From: Geosiphon pyriformis
Lineage: Eukaryota; Glomeromycota; Glomeromycetes; Archaeosporales; Geosiphonaceae
NCBI GenBank assembly: GCA_016748015.1
Contig: JAAOMT010000675.1
Location: forward strand, 632,314-696,313
Length of the DNA stretch: 64,000 bases
Direction of reading: 5' to 3'
The translations under genes were made by a program, and so were the position numbers. Each line of letters starts with the position of its first letter. Position 1 is the stretch's first letter. This document shows positions 12,351 to 23,032 of this stretch, piece by piece. The notes under the pieces are model-generated. The model saw only the letters and a program-made list of their open reading frames with translations, was not told the DNA's origin and did not search any database.

Positions 12351-13351
12351 TAGGCAGTATTATAAATAAACTTGATAGAATATTGTAATAATATTTAGTA
12401 CTCTAAATTTAAATAATAAAAACTTAAATATCTCTATTCTGAATATTTAATATAAGTTATTTAATATCAGTGTTTGAAGATTTTTTGTTAGTTTTACTTG
12501 TAGAATTCTTTAGTTATAAAACACAGAAATATGGTTTTATAGTATTGCAACTTATATATATAAGTTATTTTCTTCAAGCTAGTCAAGTGCAGTTATCAGA
12601 GTCTAACAATATCTTTTTATCTTTCTGATAAGTTAACAAAATAATATTAATATCTAATCTTAAGAAGAGCTTTTTTTTTTTACCATGCTATCACAAAGTC
12701 TATTTCCAGACAGTTGATTTTTTTATGTTGTTATTCTACAAGAGAATAAAAAAAAACAGAAAAAAAACAGAAAAAAAAAAAAAAAAATTAATATCATTAA
12801 TTATTATAATCAAGAGCAATTAGTTCAAATTATTATTTATTTAAAACATTTTTTATGCTAAAAGCATCTGGCTGAGAACAAAGATAAAAAAATGAGTAAT
12901 TTGGTTTAAATATAAAATTTAGGGATTATAAATGAGTGATTTTTGGTTTTAAATATTTTTTTATTTAAGATAATATAAATATATAAATAAAATAGATCTA
13001 ATAGATATAAGTAAAAAATATATTTTTTATTTGACTAATTTTTTCTGTTTGTTTTTTTTTTACTGTTAAAACTACTCATTTTTATACATATTTCTAATTT
13101 TACAAGATTGCTTTTTGATTACTTGTTATTACTAGTTATTGTTTGCTATTTTTGTTGTTGCTTTGTTTTTTTATATTGTAACTAATTATTCTATATTATA
13201 GCTAGTTATTTTATGCTATTTTATGTTATTGTGTTATCTTGTATTATTTTGAATTATAATATGTTATTTTATATTATCATATTTTTTTATGTTATTATGT
13301 TTCTTAATCATATTTTTTTCAATATTTTTTGAATTTGTTTTTTCTATTCAG
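12351..13351. other. AT-rich low-complexity region, no gene seen
   Basis: This holds an A-rich tract at about 12743-12787 and a stretch at about 13080-13320 built from short variants of TTATTTTATGTTATT. The 5' end and LTR of G1 should lie around here but I cannot define them. No protein motif was recognised. Confidence 0.55.
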
Positions 13352-13796
13352 TATTACTTATAAAAATTAGGAATTATAATAAATAAATAAAATAGCCAAT
13401 CAAAAATACGTGTAGTAAAAAGAAGAATTTTAGAATTTTTTTTAAAGAATTTCTGTTAAAAGAATTGAAAATTTTTAAAAAATCTTATAAAACACAAATT
13501 ATGTATATATAATAAGAGTATTAAAAGCAAAAAAAGACAGACTCAAACAGAGTAGTAGCTAGCAATAACTATTTATTCCATATTTTTCTCTTCAAAAAAT
13601 AGTTTTCTATAACTTAAAATAAAATTACATTAATATTAATAAAATATCTAATTATTATCTAATTTATATTATTATTATTATTTGATTAAAGAAATATTAA
13701 ATCCATTTCACATTATTAACACTTTATATTAATAGAATTTAATACTTAACTATATTAAAACAATAGCTTTTGATTATAATTATTAATGAAATACTA

Positions 13797-13827
<31 letters not shown>

Positions 13828-14156
13828 ATTTATTTTTTGTTGTTTACTAATTAATTAAAAAAATTAAGCACTAAATAATTAACATTAAGAATAGCTTGGT
13901 AAAAAACACAAAAACAAGAGTAAAAAACTTAAGGATAACTTATCAGAAGAGTATAACTGTTAAAATAAACTGGCCATCACACTGAAAAAAAAATTTCACA
14001 AAAAAAACTATCAATTGAATCTCTATCTATTATACAAAAGACTCCACTAAAACTTTTAAATTCCAAAATCTTCAAAAATTACCAATATTCTCAGCTATTA
14101 AGCACCAAGTTATGGGTTTATTATTTGTTTTAATACTCTAAATAATCATCTGTAAC
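13352..14156 (+). mobile_element. Type-2 LTR, lone copy
   Basis: Begins TATTACTTATAAAAATTAGG (decayed form of the TGTTACTCATAG start of the G4 LTR) and ends AATAATCATCTGTAAC, the same end as the G4 and G3 LTRs. Internal blocks shared with those LTRs include a TATATAA box near 13505, 'ctattatacaaaagact' and 'agcaccaagttatggg'. The U3 part resembles the G4 GAATTCC-type repeats in decayed form. No gag or primer site follows, so it is solo or the rest is lost. The flanks (TTCAG left, AATGT right) do not match, so no target duplication is claimed. Confidence 0.8.
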
Positions 14157-14683
14157 AATGTGTTAATTACGTTTTTTTAACAGTTTTGAATTAATTTTTC
14201 TATTCAGATAATAGTAATATATCTTTTAGCTCTAAAAAAATATGTTTTAATATATAAGACATATATAAATTAAAATAATAAAAATCACTTTTAAATATCC
14301 AATTTACTTATATCTTTTTTCTAATTTTTTTTAAGTATTTGAATATTTTTGTAATAAAAAATTATTTGTTGGTATTTATTTATAACTGTTAGTTTTGAAA
14401 ATTATTAAATAAATATTACTAAAAAATATAATCAATACTTAATATTGAATTTTAAAAATATTAATATAAGACATAAAATTATATTAATGTATTATTTTTT
14501 ATTGATAATATAAACTATTTTTCTATTTTCAAATTTTTTTGTTATTTTTTAAAAGAATAGCAACTAAGATATTTATAAAACTGATTTTATATATTAAATC
14601 TATACTAATTTAATTTACTTTTTAAAATTAAATTCTTTTTTAATAATTTTTATTATTATATAATTTTGTTTTATTTTGCTATT
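14157..14683. other. AT-rich spacer, no gene seen
   Basis: Featureless A/T-rich sequence between the type-2 LTR and the hAT remnant. No motif or repeat match was found. Confidence 0.5.
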
Positions 14684-14950
14684 TAGGGTTTTGATGTTTG
14701 GTCTTGTTTGATTTAAGTTCAATTAAACTACCAAATTGAACTAAACTTGAACAGAAAATTTGGCAAAATTTCGAATTTAAACTTAAATCAGACTTAAAAT
14801 TACTAAACTTAAACTGAACTTAAACACATGCAACAAGTTTGGTTCAAGTTTGATTCAAAGTTTATAAACATGTTTAAGTTCAACTATTAAAAACATTATA
14901 TTATACTATATTATTATTTAATTTTTTTTTCAATAATTTTTGCATTTATA

Positions 14951-16390
14951 ATTGAAAACACTGTGCTGCTTTTATAGTTTTAGGCACTAAATAAGATCTT
15001 ATATTTGTAATCATATTTTCATTTGCATAAAAAGCATGTTTAGAAGCAACAAATAATTTTTGGATTGCCAAATAATTACAAGCCATATATATAAAATAAA
15101 AAAATTGTGTTTAATATACCTAAATATTAAATTATTAATAAAATATTAATTTAAATAAATATTTTTGTAATATATTTTCTATTATGCTATTATATTTATT
15201 TTTTTATTGGCCATCTTTTCAAAGATATAATAATCAATTTCATTAAGTTTTTTTTCTTATCATTGTTAAAATCTGTCTCTAATATAGATTATATAACTAA
15301 TACTATAATATTATTAAAATTACTATTTAACAAAAAACTGTTATTTAATATTGATATAATGTTCAGTGTATACTCTGTTTCAAAAAGAGTATGTATTTTA
15401 AAGATTTATTTATTGTGTAAGAGTTGGAAACTAAAACCATTTGAATAAATTAATAATTTACAATTCTTTTATTTTATTAATATTATTATTTGAAAATTTT
15501 TTCTTTGTAAAATAATAAAATTTTTTCCTTGGATCCAATGTAATACAGAGCATTACAATTGTATTTGTTTTAGAGTAATATTTAACCAACTTTTTTTTAT
15601 TGCTTTAATCATTACAATAAATAATAAATCTAATATTAAATGTGTTAAATAAATAACTAAATAAATATAATTGAGATTATAATGTTTTATCAGATTCATT
15701 ATTATCAATTGTATCTTTAATGTAATTAAGAATAATATTAAAAAAAAGAATAATTGAGGAGGCAGTATTATTTGAACTAATTAATATTTTAATCATAATA
15801 TTTTTAAATAATTTAAGAAATTTAACAATTTTATTAAAGACAGTTCATTAATCATATAAAATAACATATTAATAAAAATCAATATGAGTGCTAATAAAAG
15901 TGTTTAATGCTTATAAATTTATAATTAGAATTTTTGTATTCAAAATATATAGAATCAGAAATAAACAACTTGCTGATTTAAAAAATAACTTATTTTTGAT
16001 CATGTCATAAATAAAATTCTATCAGGTAGAACAATTTAAAATAGGTTTATAGTATTTAATTTGATATGTATTACAAATACATTAAAAAGCTTAAAACATT
16101 AAGATAAGATATGAATTACAAAGTTAAGTTTCTTAATCTTTAATTTATACAAAGTTTATATTAGAAAAATTTTAGGTAAATATATTTAGTTTGGGTTTTT
16201 AACAAATATTTTAGAAACATTATTTTTTATTTTATTTAGGACTGTTTGTACTGTCAAGTTTAGAATATGATTAAAGCATCAAAATCAAAAATCTTTTGAG
16301 TTTTATTGAATGTTTTTTTTTTCTAATTTTCTTACTAATTCTTTTATAAAAGTATTATTATTTGCAGTATTATCAAAAGTAATAGTAAGA
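14951..16390 (-). pseudogene. hAT transposase relic
   Basis: Three hAT landmarks occur in the correct order on the minus strand. At 16390-16331, LTITFDNTANNNTFIKEL matches the catalytic-domain 'TDNASNN' block. At 15560-15500, LCITLDPRKKFYYF matches the 'LDPRFKLxYF' block. At 15090-14951, YLAIQKLFVASKHAFYANE followed by NMITNIRSYLVPKTIKAAQ matches the C-terminal hAT dimerisation domain (ATSVASERVFSxAGxxIT..R..L.P type). Frames change and stops are frequent, so it is long inactive. The product would have been a cut-and-paste transposase. The N-terminal BED-type finger was not found. Confidence 0.72.
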
Positions 16391-16487
16391 AGCTATTAAA
16401 AAAAAATTAGATTATAACTAATAAAATTAATAATAAACTTATATAAAAAGTAAGTAAACATAACTCTTTTTTAAATCTTTTTGACTG

Positions 16488-16826
16488 AAAATTTGGCTTG
16501 AAGCAATAATAAAAACTACTTAAATTAACATTAAAAAAATGTGGTTTTTGATGATATAAACATTGTAGTAACTCTGAGTCTTTAATAATATTAATACCAA
16601 AAATTTAACTTTAAGACAATAATAAAAACTGACTTAAACCAACATTAAGAAAATATAATTTTTAATAATATAAGCACTATGATAACTTTAAGCTTTAAAT
16701 AATATTAATGCTAAAAATTTAGCTTTGAGACAATAATAAAAACCAATTTAAACCAATATTAAGAAAATGGGATTTTTAATAATATAAAAATATAGTAATT
16801 TTAAACCTTAAATAATACTAATATGT
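16488..16826. repeat. Tandem repeat, 3 units of about 114 bp
   Basis: Units start at 16488, 16599 and 16713 with AAAATTTRRCTTKRAGACAA-like sequence, and each contains 'aataataaaaac', 'aaaccaayattaagaaaat' and 'tttttaataatataa'. Units 2 and 3 are closer to each other than to unit 1. No continuous reading frame is seen across them. Confidence 0.85.
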
Positions 16827-17283
16827 TGTGTAATATACCAATTTTATTATTGGCTATTAACTAATCCAAATTTATGTAAAAATATATATATGTACTTTTG
16901 ATATAATTTTATAATTTTTTAATACTTTAAAAAATCCATTTACAATGTTTATTTTATTATGTTGTCTACTTATTAAATCAAAATTAATTATTATTTATTG
17001 AATATCTCAATTGTTATTAATATAATAAATAGTAACAAAAACAAAAACTTTAATATTAGAAGATATCTAAAATTTAATGTAAAAAAATTTTGAACTTAAT
17101 AGTACCTAAATATATTTATTATATTATAAATATAAATAAAAAAAAGAAACATTTTATAATAAAAATAGTGCTTATTTTTAATTTTTGTTTATCCAAAACA
17201 TAGAATTCTATAACTTTATTTTTAATTGCATTGACACAAACAAATTAAGAAATGAGATTCAAATATTAGAATATTTGGTTCAA
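16827..17283. other. AT-rich flank between hAT relic and LINE-B
   Basis: No protein motif is recognised. It ends with the T tract that marks the LINE-B poly-A tail. Confidence 0.5.
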
Positions 17284-17297
17284 TTTTTTTTTTTTTT
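17284..17297 (-). other. LINE-B poly-A tail
   Basis: A run of 14 T on the plus strand, directly beyond the ORF2 3' UTR. It is where the poly-A tail of a minus-strand LINE should be and gives the insertion its 3' boundary. Confidence 0.85.
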
Positions 17298-17417
17298 ACA
17301 TTTTACGAATGAGGTCCAAACACTACTTAGAGCTATACATCAAGGAAATGATCTATACTAGGCGTGAATCATGCATTGTCTACACGTGACCAGCCACTCA
17401 GGCTGATTAGAACAACA

Positions 17418-18707
17418 CTACACAGATATACAAACTGAAACTGAACTGCCTATACCAGAAAAGAATAAACATGGTTTACAAAAACCAAAACGAACACCCA
17501 TAGTCTCAGTGATGCCAAGCAGCTTTACAACACCAGCAGAAAACCCCGAAACCAAACCAGAGACTGAAACAGGTGTTGAACCATCCGACGGAATCAACTT
17601 GGTCTTCTCCATGTAAGCACGATGCTTAGCACAAACCAACCAAACACCATCCCTAAAGGCAAGACTAAGAGAGTGCACAAACTTAACCATCTCTAATTCT
17701 GCAATTTTGGGATCACGGAACGCAGAAACAGCCTTGCAAAACCAATCATTAAACACAAAACTCTTGTATAGTGCCATGAACACAGGGGAATCAGAGGCAC
17801 AAGATGACAAAAGCTGCATTACAACTGACAAAAAAAGCAACAAACCAGTAAGAGCCTTCCAAAAAGCCACATGAGAATTCAAAATCTGACTACAAGCAGA
17901 ATTGTCAACCTTACAAAAGAACACATGGTCTGAAGACTCCACATCACCACAATATAAACACAGCACACTAGGGTAATATATATTATAAAGATGCTTCCTC
18001 ACAGCAACAGGCAACCAGTGATACAGAGCCTTCATGAAATAGGTATGAGCATTAGCCAAGGGCCTGCTGGTGGAGCTGGTGGCCATGTGTAAGTCAGGAT
18101 GCCAGACCAAAGAAGAGCGGAACCAGTCAACATTAAAAAGCAAATTATTCCTTAAAAACTTAGCACCAGAACCAACTTCCCAGCGTGCACGACAAATTGA
18201 CTGGCAAATATCACGAACAAAGTGTTTCAAATTGCCCAAAACCACACCACTGTCAGCCACCAGAAAATGTTCATTCAAGTAAGGATGCAGATGCCAACTG
18301 GAAAAAAAGGCAATGCCAGCAATCTCATCAGCATGTTCATTACCAGAAACACCAGAGTGACCTTTGACCTTGTGCCAACAAACTCTCAAATTTTTACTAC
18401 AAATAACATTAGCAATATGCTGATGCTCAACCCAACACTGATTGTGAAAGTCAGGACACACAAGATTCAATTCTGATTCACAAGCACTCAAAGCTGACTG
18501 ACTATCAGAAAACACGCAAATGGAACAGGATGAAGGGACATACTCCATGGCCAACGCAATAGCCTGCAATTCCACAAGGATAGATGACATCAAGCCCAAT
18601 ACTCCAACTCCCAAACCCAAACCAATGTCCTCAAAAAAAACAGCAGCACCAGCTCTACATTCAGCAGTACCCAAACTTCCCAAAGATCCGTCCGTGTAAA
18701 CAGACAA
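17418..18707 (-). CDS. LINE-B ORF2 C-terminal segment: RNase H and CCHC (429 aa)
   Basis: The longest open frame in the window. RNase H would remove template RNA after first-strand synthesis. All four acidic positions are present: YTDGS, VELQAIALA, FSDSQSAL and NEHADEIAG, with WHKVKGHSG before the last. About 250 residues in is a CX2CX7HX4C finger (CLYCGDVESSDHVFFC, 17961-17913), the usual C-terminal LINE zinc motif. The first codon here is TTG; in the intact element the frame is continuous from ORF2 across the TAG at 18725. A gene caller may list this as an RNase H domain gene; I read it as the intact end of a dead LINE. Confidence 0.75.
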   Translation of the reverse strand: MSVYTDGSLGSLGTAECRAGAAVFFEDIGLGLGVGVLGLMSSILVELQAIALAMEYVPSSCSICVFSDSQSALSACESELNLVCPDFHNQCWVEHQHIANVICSKNLRVCWHKVKGHSGVSGNEHADEIAGIAFFSSWHLHPYLNEHFLVADSGVVLGNLKHFVRDICQSICRARWEVGSGAKFLRNNLLFNVDWFRSSLVWHPDLHMATSSTSRPLANAHTYFMKALYHWLPVAVRKHLYNIYYPSVLCLYCGDVESSDHVFFCKVDNSACSQILNSHVAFWKALTGLLLFLSVVMQLLSSCASDSPVFMALYKSFVFNDWFCKAVSAFRDPKIAELEMVKFVHSLSLAFRDGVWLVCAKHRAYMEKTKLIPSDGSTPVSVSGLVSGFSAGVVKLLGITETMGVRFGFCKPCLFFSGIGSSVSVCISV

Positions 18708-18722
18708 GCTACCAGAAACAAC

Positions 18723-19688
18723 CTAAGAAAGACGACCACAAACAGAAGCATAATCAGCAGAACCAAGAATATCTCGATAAACAACACTATCTGAGACAAG
18801 CTGATCATTAAAAGGGAGAGAAGCACCATTGAGAAATGCAGCAGCAAGCCTGAACCATTCCGGAACGGGGCCACGGGGGTCCAGTCTTTTCCAACGCTTG
18901 AAGATATACCAGTCAAAAATGGCGCCATGATGATTACAAAGTTGATCTACAAAGACAACGCCATACCATCGGAGAGAAGGAAGGAACTTGGAAAACCTAG
19001 ATTCACCTAAAACAGTAGACATAGGTGCACTGCCACTAGACCGAAAGGAACTAACAAAAGATTTACCCAAAGACAAATTGCAGTCAAGAAGAATACGGAC
19101 CAAGTCTGCTAAAAAGTTGTTGGAAGTGCTAATATTAACATGAACAGGAGAATTCAATGGATAAATAGGATGCCAACACTGAACTTGCAAGTCATGAGAC
19201 CTGTGAGAAAATAAGCAACCCAAGATCCCATCAAAGTTTACAAAACTGATGAGAGAGGCCATTTTACATTCAGACTGTACCTGCGAGAAAGATTTCAAAC
19301 CATAAAATGAAGGGTGGTACAGCGTATCATTGGGAAAATCAAGCAGAAGACCAGATTTAAGCTTCAAGCCCTTGCAAACCAGAGCATCCCACTTGGCACA
19401 AACACCAACTGATATAAAACTAAATTGTGTCCGATAACTGATTATGGGCTGAAGAACCACCAATACCAAGTATAGGAATTGTTTATCTGAAATAGTCTTC
19501 CTCAGAACCAAATTGACAAAAAAGCAAATGTCCAAATGTGCCTTAGCCAAACTCGACTTCGAAAAACCCTCAGTTGAAAAAAAAATACCCAGATACTGAT
19601 GAGATTCCCCCTTTCTGGCAATGGAAATGGGAGAGCCGTTAATGGAAAGGGAGGGACTGCTGACTCTGCTATTGATGGGAATGGCCAC
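18723..19688 (-). CDS. LINE-B ORF2 segment: RT thumb and connection (321 aa)
   Basis: Follows the catalytic FVDD block (near 19795) and the TAG at 19724. It contains the RT thumb (KSSLAKAHLDICFFVNLVLR, KTISDKQFLYLVLVVLQPII) and a connecting region up to the RNase H domain, ending CGRLS before the TAG at 18725. LINE-A (1-570, 613-760) and LINE-C (29969-30320) have homologous decayed segments. It has no catalytic residues of its own. Confidence 0.6.
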   Translation of the reverse strand: MAIPINSRVSSPSLSINGSPISIARKGESHQYLGIFFSTEGFSKSSLAKAHLDICFFVNLVLRKTISDKQFLYLVLVVLQPIISYRTQFSFISVGVCAKWDALVCKGLKLKSGLLLDFPNDTLYHPSFYGLKSFSQVQSECKMASLISFVNFDGILGCLFSHRSHDLQVQCWHPIYPLNSPVHVNISTSNNFLADLVRILLDCNLSLGKSFVSSFRSSGSAPMSTVLGESRFSKFLPSLRWYGVVFVDQLCNHHGAIFDWYIFKRWKRLDPRGPVPEWFRLAAAFLNGASLPFNDQLVSDSVVYRDILGSADYASVCGRLS

Positions 19689-20381
19689 TGTTTTGGTATT
19701 GTTGATAGAGATATCATTGATCTAAAAGAATTCACTGGCAACATTGAGAATATGCTGAGTAGCAGCTTGACTGTTACCAACCCAAATTGTATCATCGACA
19801 AAAGCACCAGTGGCAAAAAAGGAAGAACGTCCAGCCTGAGTCTCAGCACACCCATTTTTAGAGATAAAGTACGAATTAAGCCTATATCCACACACACTCT
19901 CCTGATGTTTGACTTCACACAACAAAGGATCATAGAAGATGCACCACAGAAGAGGGAAAAAAACTTCACCCTGATCTAAGCCATCATACACATGATAACC
20001 ACCAGTCAAACTGAAATCCATCATTACCCGATTGGTGCAACCCTTATGTATGTCACCAAAGAACCAAATAAACTTGCTGCACATCTTAATCCTGACCAGA
20101 CATTTCTCAAAATGCTCCCAGCCAACTGAATCGTAAGCCTTCCTTATATTCTATAACACCAGCCAGAGTTCACGGTTCTTTTCCAGAGCATCCTCAATTA
20201 TCAAACCAATCGCAAAAATGGGAGACTGAGTAGTTGTACCTTTCAAAACTGAGAAATTATCCCCACGAAGAACATTGAAAATGCTGCATGCAGCAGAAAT
20301 CTTATCAAAAAGAACCTTGAAAAGAATCTTACAAGTTGTTTTGATCAAAGCAATAGGATGTGTGTTCATCAGAACACCCTC

Positions 20382-21515
20382 TCACTCATAAGGCTTGGGA
20401 ATCATCGAAACCCAGGCCTTTTTCCATGGGCTGGGCACCAATTCACCAGCCAAACAAGAGTTCAAAAGTACCAACAACATCTCCAAGACAGACCTATCAC
20501 AATGTTTCCAAAGCTCATTTGAGATACCCAACAGACCAGCAGCTTTGCCATCAGGAAGGACGGAAACCACCCCAAACAATTCGTCAAAACCAATCAGACA
20601 CATTACCTCTGAGAAAGCCTCATCAAAAACATACTCCAAAGGCCTATATTGGCGACACCATTCGCTTGACATATCATCAACCACCCGATGCTTCCTAGTC
20701 CACTCCTCCATGATTATGTCCACCTTGCTTTTAACCTGATCAGGCTCCAAAACTAACTCACCATCAACAACCAAGTAGTTAAGCACCACCTTATGAAATG
20801 GGCGCTCCAGCACACTCCTTATTGTATGATCTTTATTGACCTCAAAGCTCTTCATCCTCTTATCTATGGCTGATCTAATGTTGGTCTCCTTGGCGATCTG
20901 AGACTCAACGAGCTTAGATGCACGATATGATTTCCGAGCACTTGAGAGAGCAGAAAAAACATGACCAGAGTCCATACCAGAATCTACCAGATTCCGAATG
21001 ACTAAAGCCTTAACACTGTCCAGTGAGGCCCAACAATCCATGAAAGAAAAAAAACCAACAATATCTCCCTCATGTGACACCTTGAAAATCTTAGAAACCA
21101 AAAGCTCCAATTTGTGAAACTTTGAGAATTCCTTGGAGAAAGGTCTATCAAAGTCCTTGAACCATTTTTTTTTGAAAATGCCATCTGCCGAAAGCACCAT
21201 GATCTCGCGAATGACGTCCCACATCACATCCAAATCAGAGAATCTTACAGTGGTGGCAAACTTATCTGAGAACATTGCTGCATTGGCCAAAGTGGCACCC
21301 CTGAAATTATCCCATCTACTTTCATCAGCACCCCTAATGCTAAACTTCCACTGATCCCTATTTGTCTGTCTACAAAGAAAATTCAAATGCACATCCAAAA
21401 GCCCACCCAAACCCACGGACACACAAACCGCTTGATGATCAGTATCAAAATACTCACTAACATCCAAAATGTCTCGGTTTACTATTGCATTGACCAAATT
21501 TGATGAAATGAACAC
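20382..21515 (-). CDS. LINE-B ORF2 segment: endonuclease end, linker and RT start (377 aa)
   Basis: Begins in the endonuclease with FISSNLVNAIV and EYFDTDHQAVCV, giving the Asp-His pair that closes the APE active site. A long helical linker follows, rich in Lys, Asp and Phe (KKWFKDFDRPFSKEF). Near 20560-20400 comes the RT entry region, LFGVVSVLPDGKAAGLLGIS then NELWKHCD and KKAWVSMIPKPYE. It is ended by TGA 20384-20382, in phase with the next segment. Alone it has no polymerase active site. Confidence 0.62.
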   Translation of the reverse strand: MFISSNLVNAIVNRDILDVSEYFDTDHQAVCVSVGLGGLLDVHLNFLCRQTNRDQWKFSIRGADESRWDNFRGATLANAAMFSDKFATTVRFSDLDVMWDVIREIMVLSADGIFKKKWFKDFDRPFSKEFSKFHKLELLVSKIFKVSHEGDIVGFFSFMDCWASLDSVKALVIRNLVDSGMDSGHVFSALSSARKSYRASKLVESQIAKETNIRSAIDKRMKSFEVNKDHTIRSVLERPFHKVVLNYLVVDGELVLEPDQVKSKVDIIMEEWTRKHRVVDDMSSEWCRQYRPLEYVFDEAFSEVMCLIGFDELFGVVSVLPDGKAAGLLGISNELWKHCDRSVLEMLLVLLNSCLAGELVPSPWKKAWVSMIPKPYE

Positions 21516-21551
21516 ATAATCAATAGTCTTGACAACACCCCTTGAATTTTT

Positions 21552-22106
21552 CTAGGTAGGACACTTAGCCAATGGATTCTCCACCAGAGAATTGACCAAA
21601 CCCAAATCCAAACACTTCTTAAAATTAGCATACCTGCGAGAGCCATCTTCATTGAAATCACCACCCAAAACAACAAAAGAAGACTCGTTTACAGTCTCAG
21701 CTATCAGGGAATTGACCTCGCCAGCTTGAGAGAAATGTGTTGCCAGAGAAGCACCAGCATAAAGCCCCAAAATTGATACAGAGAGTTTGTTTTTAAAAAG
21801 CATCTTAATCAAGAGTAGCCAACCAGGCACCTCAGAAATCTTACACACATGGTGAGCCAGAGAATTGTTCACAACAATAGCTATACCCGAACCCAGATTG
21901 CCAGAATCTTGACCTGAGGTAAAGACTCGAACACCATTAAACCTAGTTGCAATCCATAGACAGACCTTGCCCTTCAGCTTGGTCTCGGTAATGATAGAAA
22001 TCAAATTGTTCATATCTTTGTGCCAACGAATGATATCTTCCTGTTTCGCAGGATTGTTCATACCTCTTATATTACATGTGGCAATTTTCCAAATTAAGTG
22101 AGTCAT
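21552..22106 (-). CDS. LINE-B endonuclease domain, first open segment
   Basis: APE-type endonuclease that nicks the target strand. It begins MTHLIWKIATCNIRGMN, with the Asn of the first motif. Then come ITETKLKG (metal-binding Glu), GSGIAIVVNNS, SILGLYAGAS and FVVLGGDFNEDG (catalytic Asp/Asn). It is cut by a TAG at 21554, after which the last endonuclease motif (DTDHQAV, near 21440) follows in the next segment in the same frame. Confidence 0.7.
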   Translation of the reverse strand: MTHLIWKIATCNIRGMNNPAKQEDIIRWHKDMNNLISIITETKLKGKVCLWIATRFNGVRVFTSGQDSGNLGSGIAIVVNNSLAHHVCKISEVPGWLLLIKMLFKNKLSVSILGLYAGASLATHFSQAGEVNSLIAETVNESSFVVLGGDFNEDGSRRYANFKKCLDLGLVNSLVENPLAKCPT

Positions 22107-23032
22107 TGAAAAGACAGGGAAACTGACAAACCCGAACCAGAGCACAGAATGTTTAACTTATCCAAAACCAAACCAACTGAGGCCTTCAAAGCAATCAATT
22201 TTGTTTCTAAACCACCCACTTTGGCAGTGAGAACTTTGGAACTACTAGAGCTGAGCTCAACAGCAGCATCATGAAAGACAGATGGAAGAGTACCAGACGA
22301 GACCAAAGCAGTATCCAAAATTATATCAGAAACCACATCAGAAGACAAAGTTTCAGAAACAACAGAAAGAAGGCTCAAAGAAGGGGTTACCACAGAAACC
22401 AAATTAATAGATTCCAGTTGAGCCAAAATGCCAGAAATGCAATCAGTCAAAAGCTCCAAAGAGTGCTCTAAAATTGCCAGCTGGTCATTCAAATGAGAAA
22501 TGGTAGGAGAGACAGTTGCCATTGAAAAAGGAACTGAACCAGAATGCAAGCCAGTACCAACCAAACCAGAGGAAATCATACAAGAAGGAGAGCCACCAGC
22601 AACCTGGGCCCATGTTTTACCACCAAGTGAGACTGGACAAGCGACAGGAACTGACTTCTTCTTATATATCTCAGCTAGACGAATCCGATCTTGCTCAGAA
22701 ACCACCCTTCTTCCTCGAACACCAGAATATTCACCCAAGGAACAGTTGACCATAACATGACCAAATTGTTTACAACGAATACAACTGGCCAAAGAGAAAC
22801 CAGCCCAATGCAAACTCACATTTTTGAAAACTGGAATGGTACCAATAGCAGCCAACTTGGATGCCTCATCACCAAAACAAATTACAGCACATCTATCACG
22901 AACATACGAACTAGGATTACGGCCGATATAACAAGTCTTCCCACCATATGATTCCAACAAACTGGAGAGGTCATGAGCATTGGTGCCAACTGGAAGAGTG
23001 TAAAGCAATGCCTGATGCTGATCTCTTGACAC
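22103..23032 (-). CDS. LINE-B ORF1 C-terminal open segment (309 aa) with zinc knuckle
   Basis: Runs from just after the TGA at 23035 (a Trp codon in related copies) to the true ORF1 stop. It includes LYTLPVGTNAHDLSSLLESY, the CCHC knuckle CIRCKQFGHVMVNC with all four ligands, a basic/Ala segment (GGKTWAQVAGG), and a long Ser/Leu C-terminus with LTAKVGGLETKLIALKAS that looks like a short coiled coil. It would bind RNA. Its stop overlaps ORF2 by the ATGA. Confidence 0.6.
   Translation of the reverse strand: MSRDQHQALLYTLPVGTNAHDLSSLLESYGGKTCYIGRNPSSYVRDRCAVICFGDEASKLAAIGTIPVFKNVSLHWAGFSLASCIRCKQFGHVMVNCSLGEYSGVRGRRVVSEQDRIRLAEIYKKKSVPVACPVSLGGKTWAQVAGGSPSCMISSGLVGTGLHSGSVPFSMATVSPTISHLNDQLAILEHSLELLTDCISGILAQLESINLVSVVTPSLSLLSVVSETLSSDVVSDIILDTALVSSGTLPSVFHDAAVELSSSSSKVLTAKVGGLETKLIALKASVGLVLDKLNILCSGSGLSVSLSFQ

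Larger units (their letters stand above)
14684..16830 (-). mobile_element. Decayed hAT-superfamily DNA transposon
   Basis: The region carries a recognisable but broken hAT transposase on the minus strand. At its left edge is a segment (14684-14890) with repeated GTTTGATTTAAGTTCAA-like words, as in subterminal repeats. The left end may be the TAGGGTTTTGATG at 14684, resembling a decayed CAGGG hAT terminus. The right end is not defined; a possible partner terminus on the far side of LINE-B is discussed in the findings. The three tandem 114-bp units (16488-16826) lie upstream of the transposase core. Confidence 0.6.
17418..22106 (-). pseudogene. LINE-B ORF2: endonuclease, reverse transcriptase, RNase H, CCHC; five stops
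   Basis: The 1562-residue replicase would nick DNA, prime reverse transcription on the nick and degrade the RNA strand. The start at 22106 is the ATG in the ATGA overlap (MTHLIWKIATCNIRGMN). Endonuclease residues are seen as CNIRG, TETK, GGDFNED and DTDHQAV. RT follows (KAAGLLGISNELWKHC, VLKGTTTQSPIFAIG, GLDQGEVFFPLLW, catalytic FVDD), then RNase H and a CX2CX7HX4C. Premature stops: TAG 21554, TGA 20384, TAG 20153, TAG 19724 and TAG 18725 (minus-strand first bases). Each can arise by one G-to-A or C-to-T change; the related copy LINE-A keeps Gln at the 20153 position (LQDMRKAYDSVG). No frameshift occurs over 4.7 kb. Confidence 0.92.

Noticed and set aside
13347-14161. Target duplication around the lone type-2 LTR
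   Set aside because: Flanks TTCAG and AATGT do not match even allowing for transitions.
18070-18811. Several 60-85 aa plus-strand open frames
   Set aside because: They lie antisense to the LINE-B RNase H region and are explained as shadows of it. The same holds for plus-strand frames at 22271-22951.
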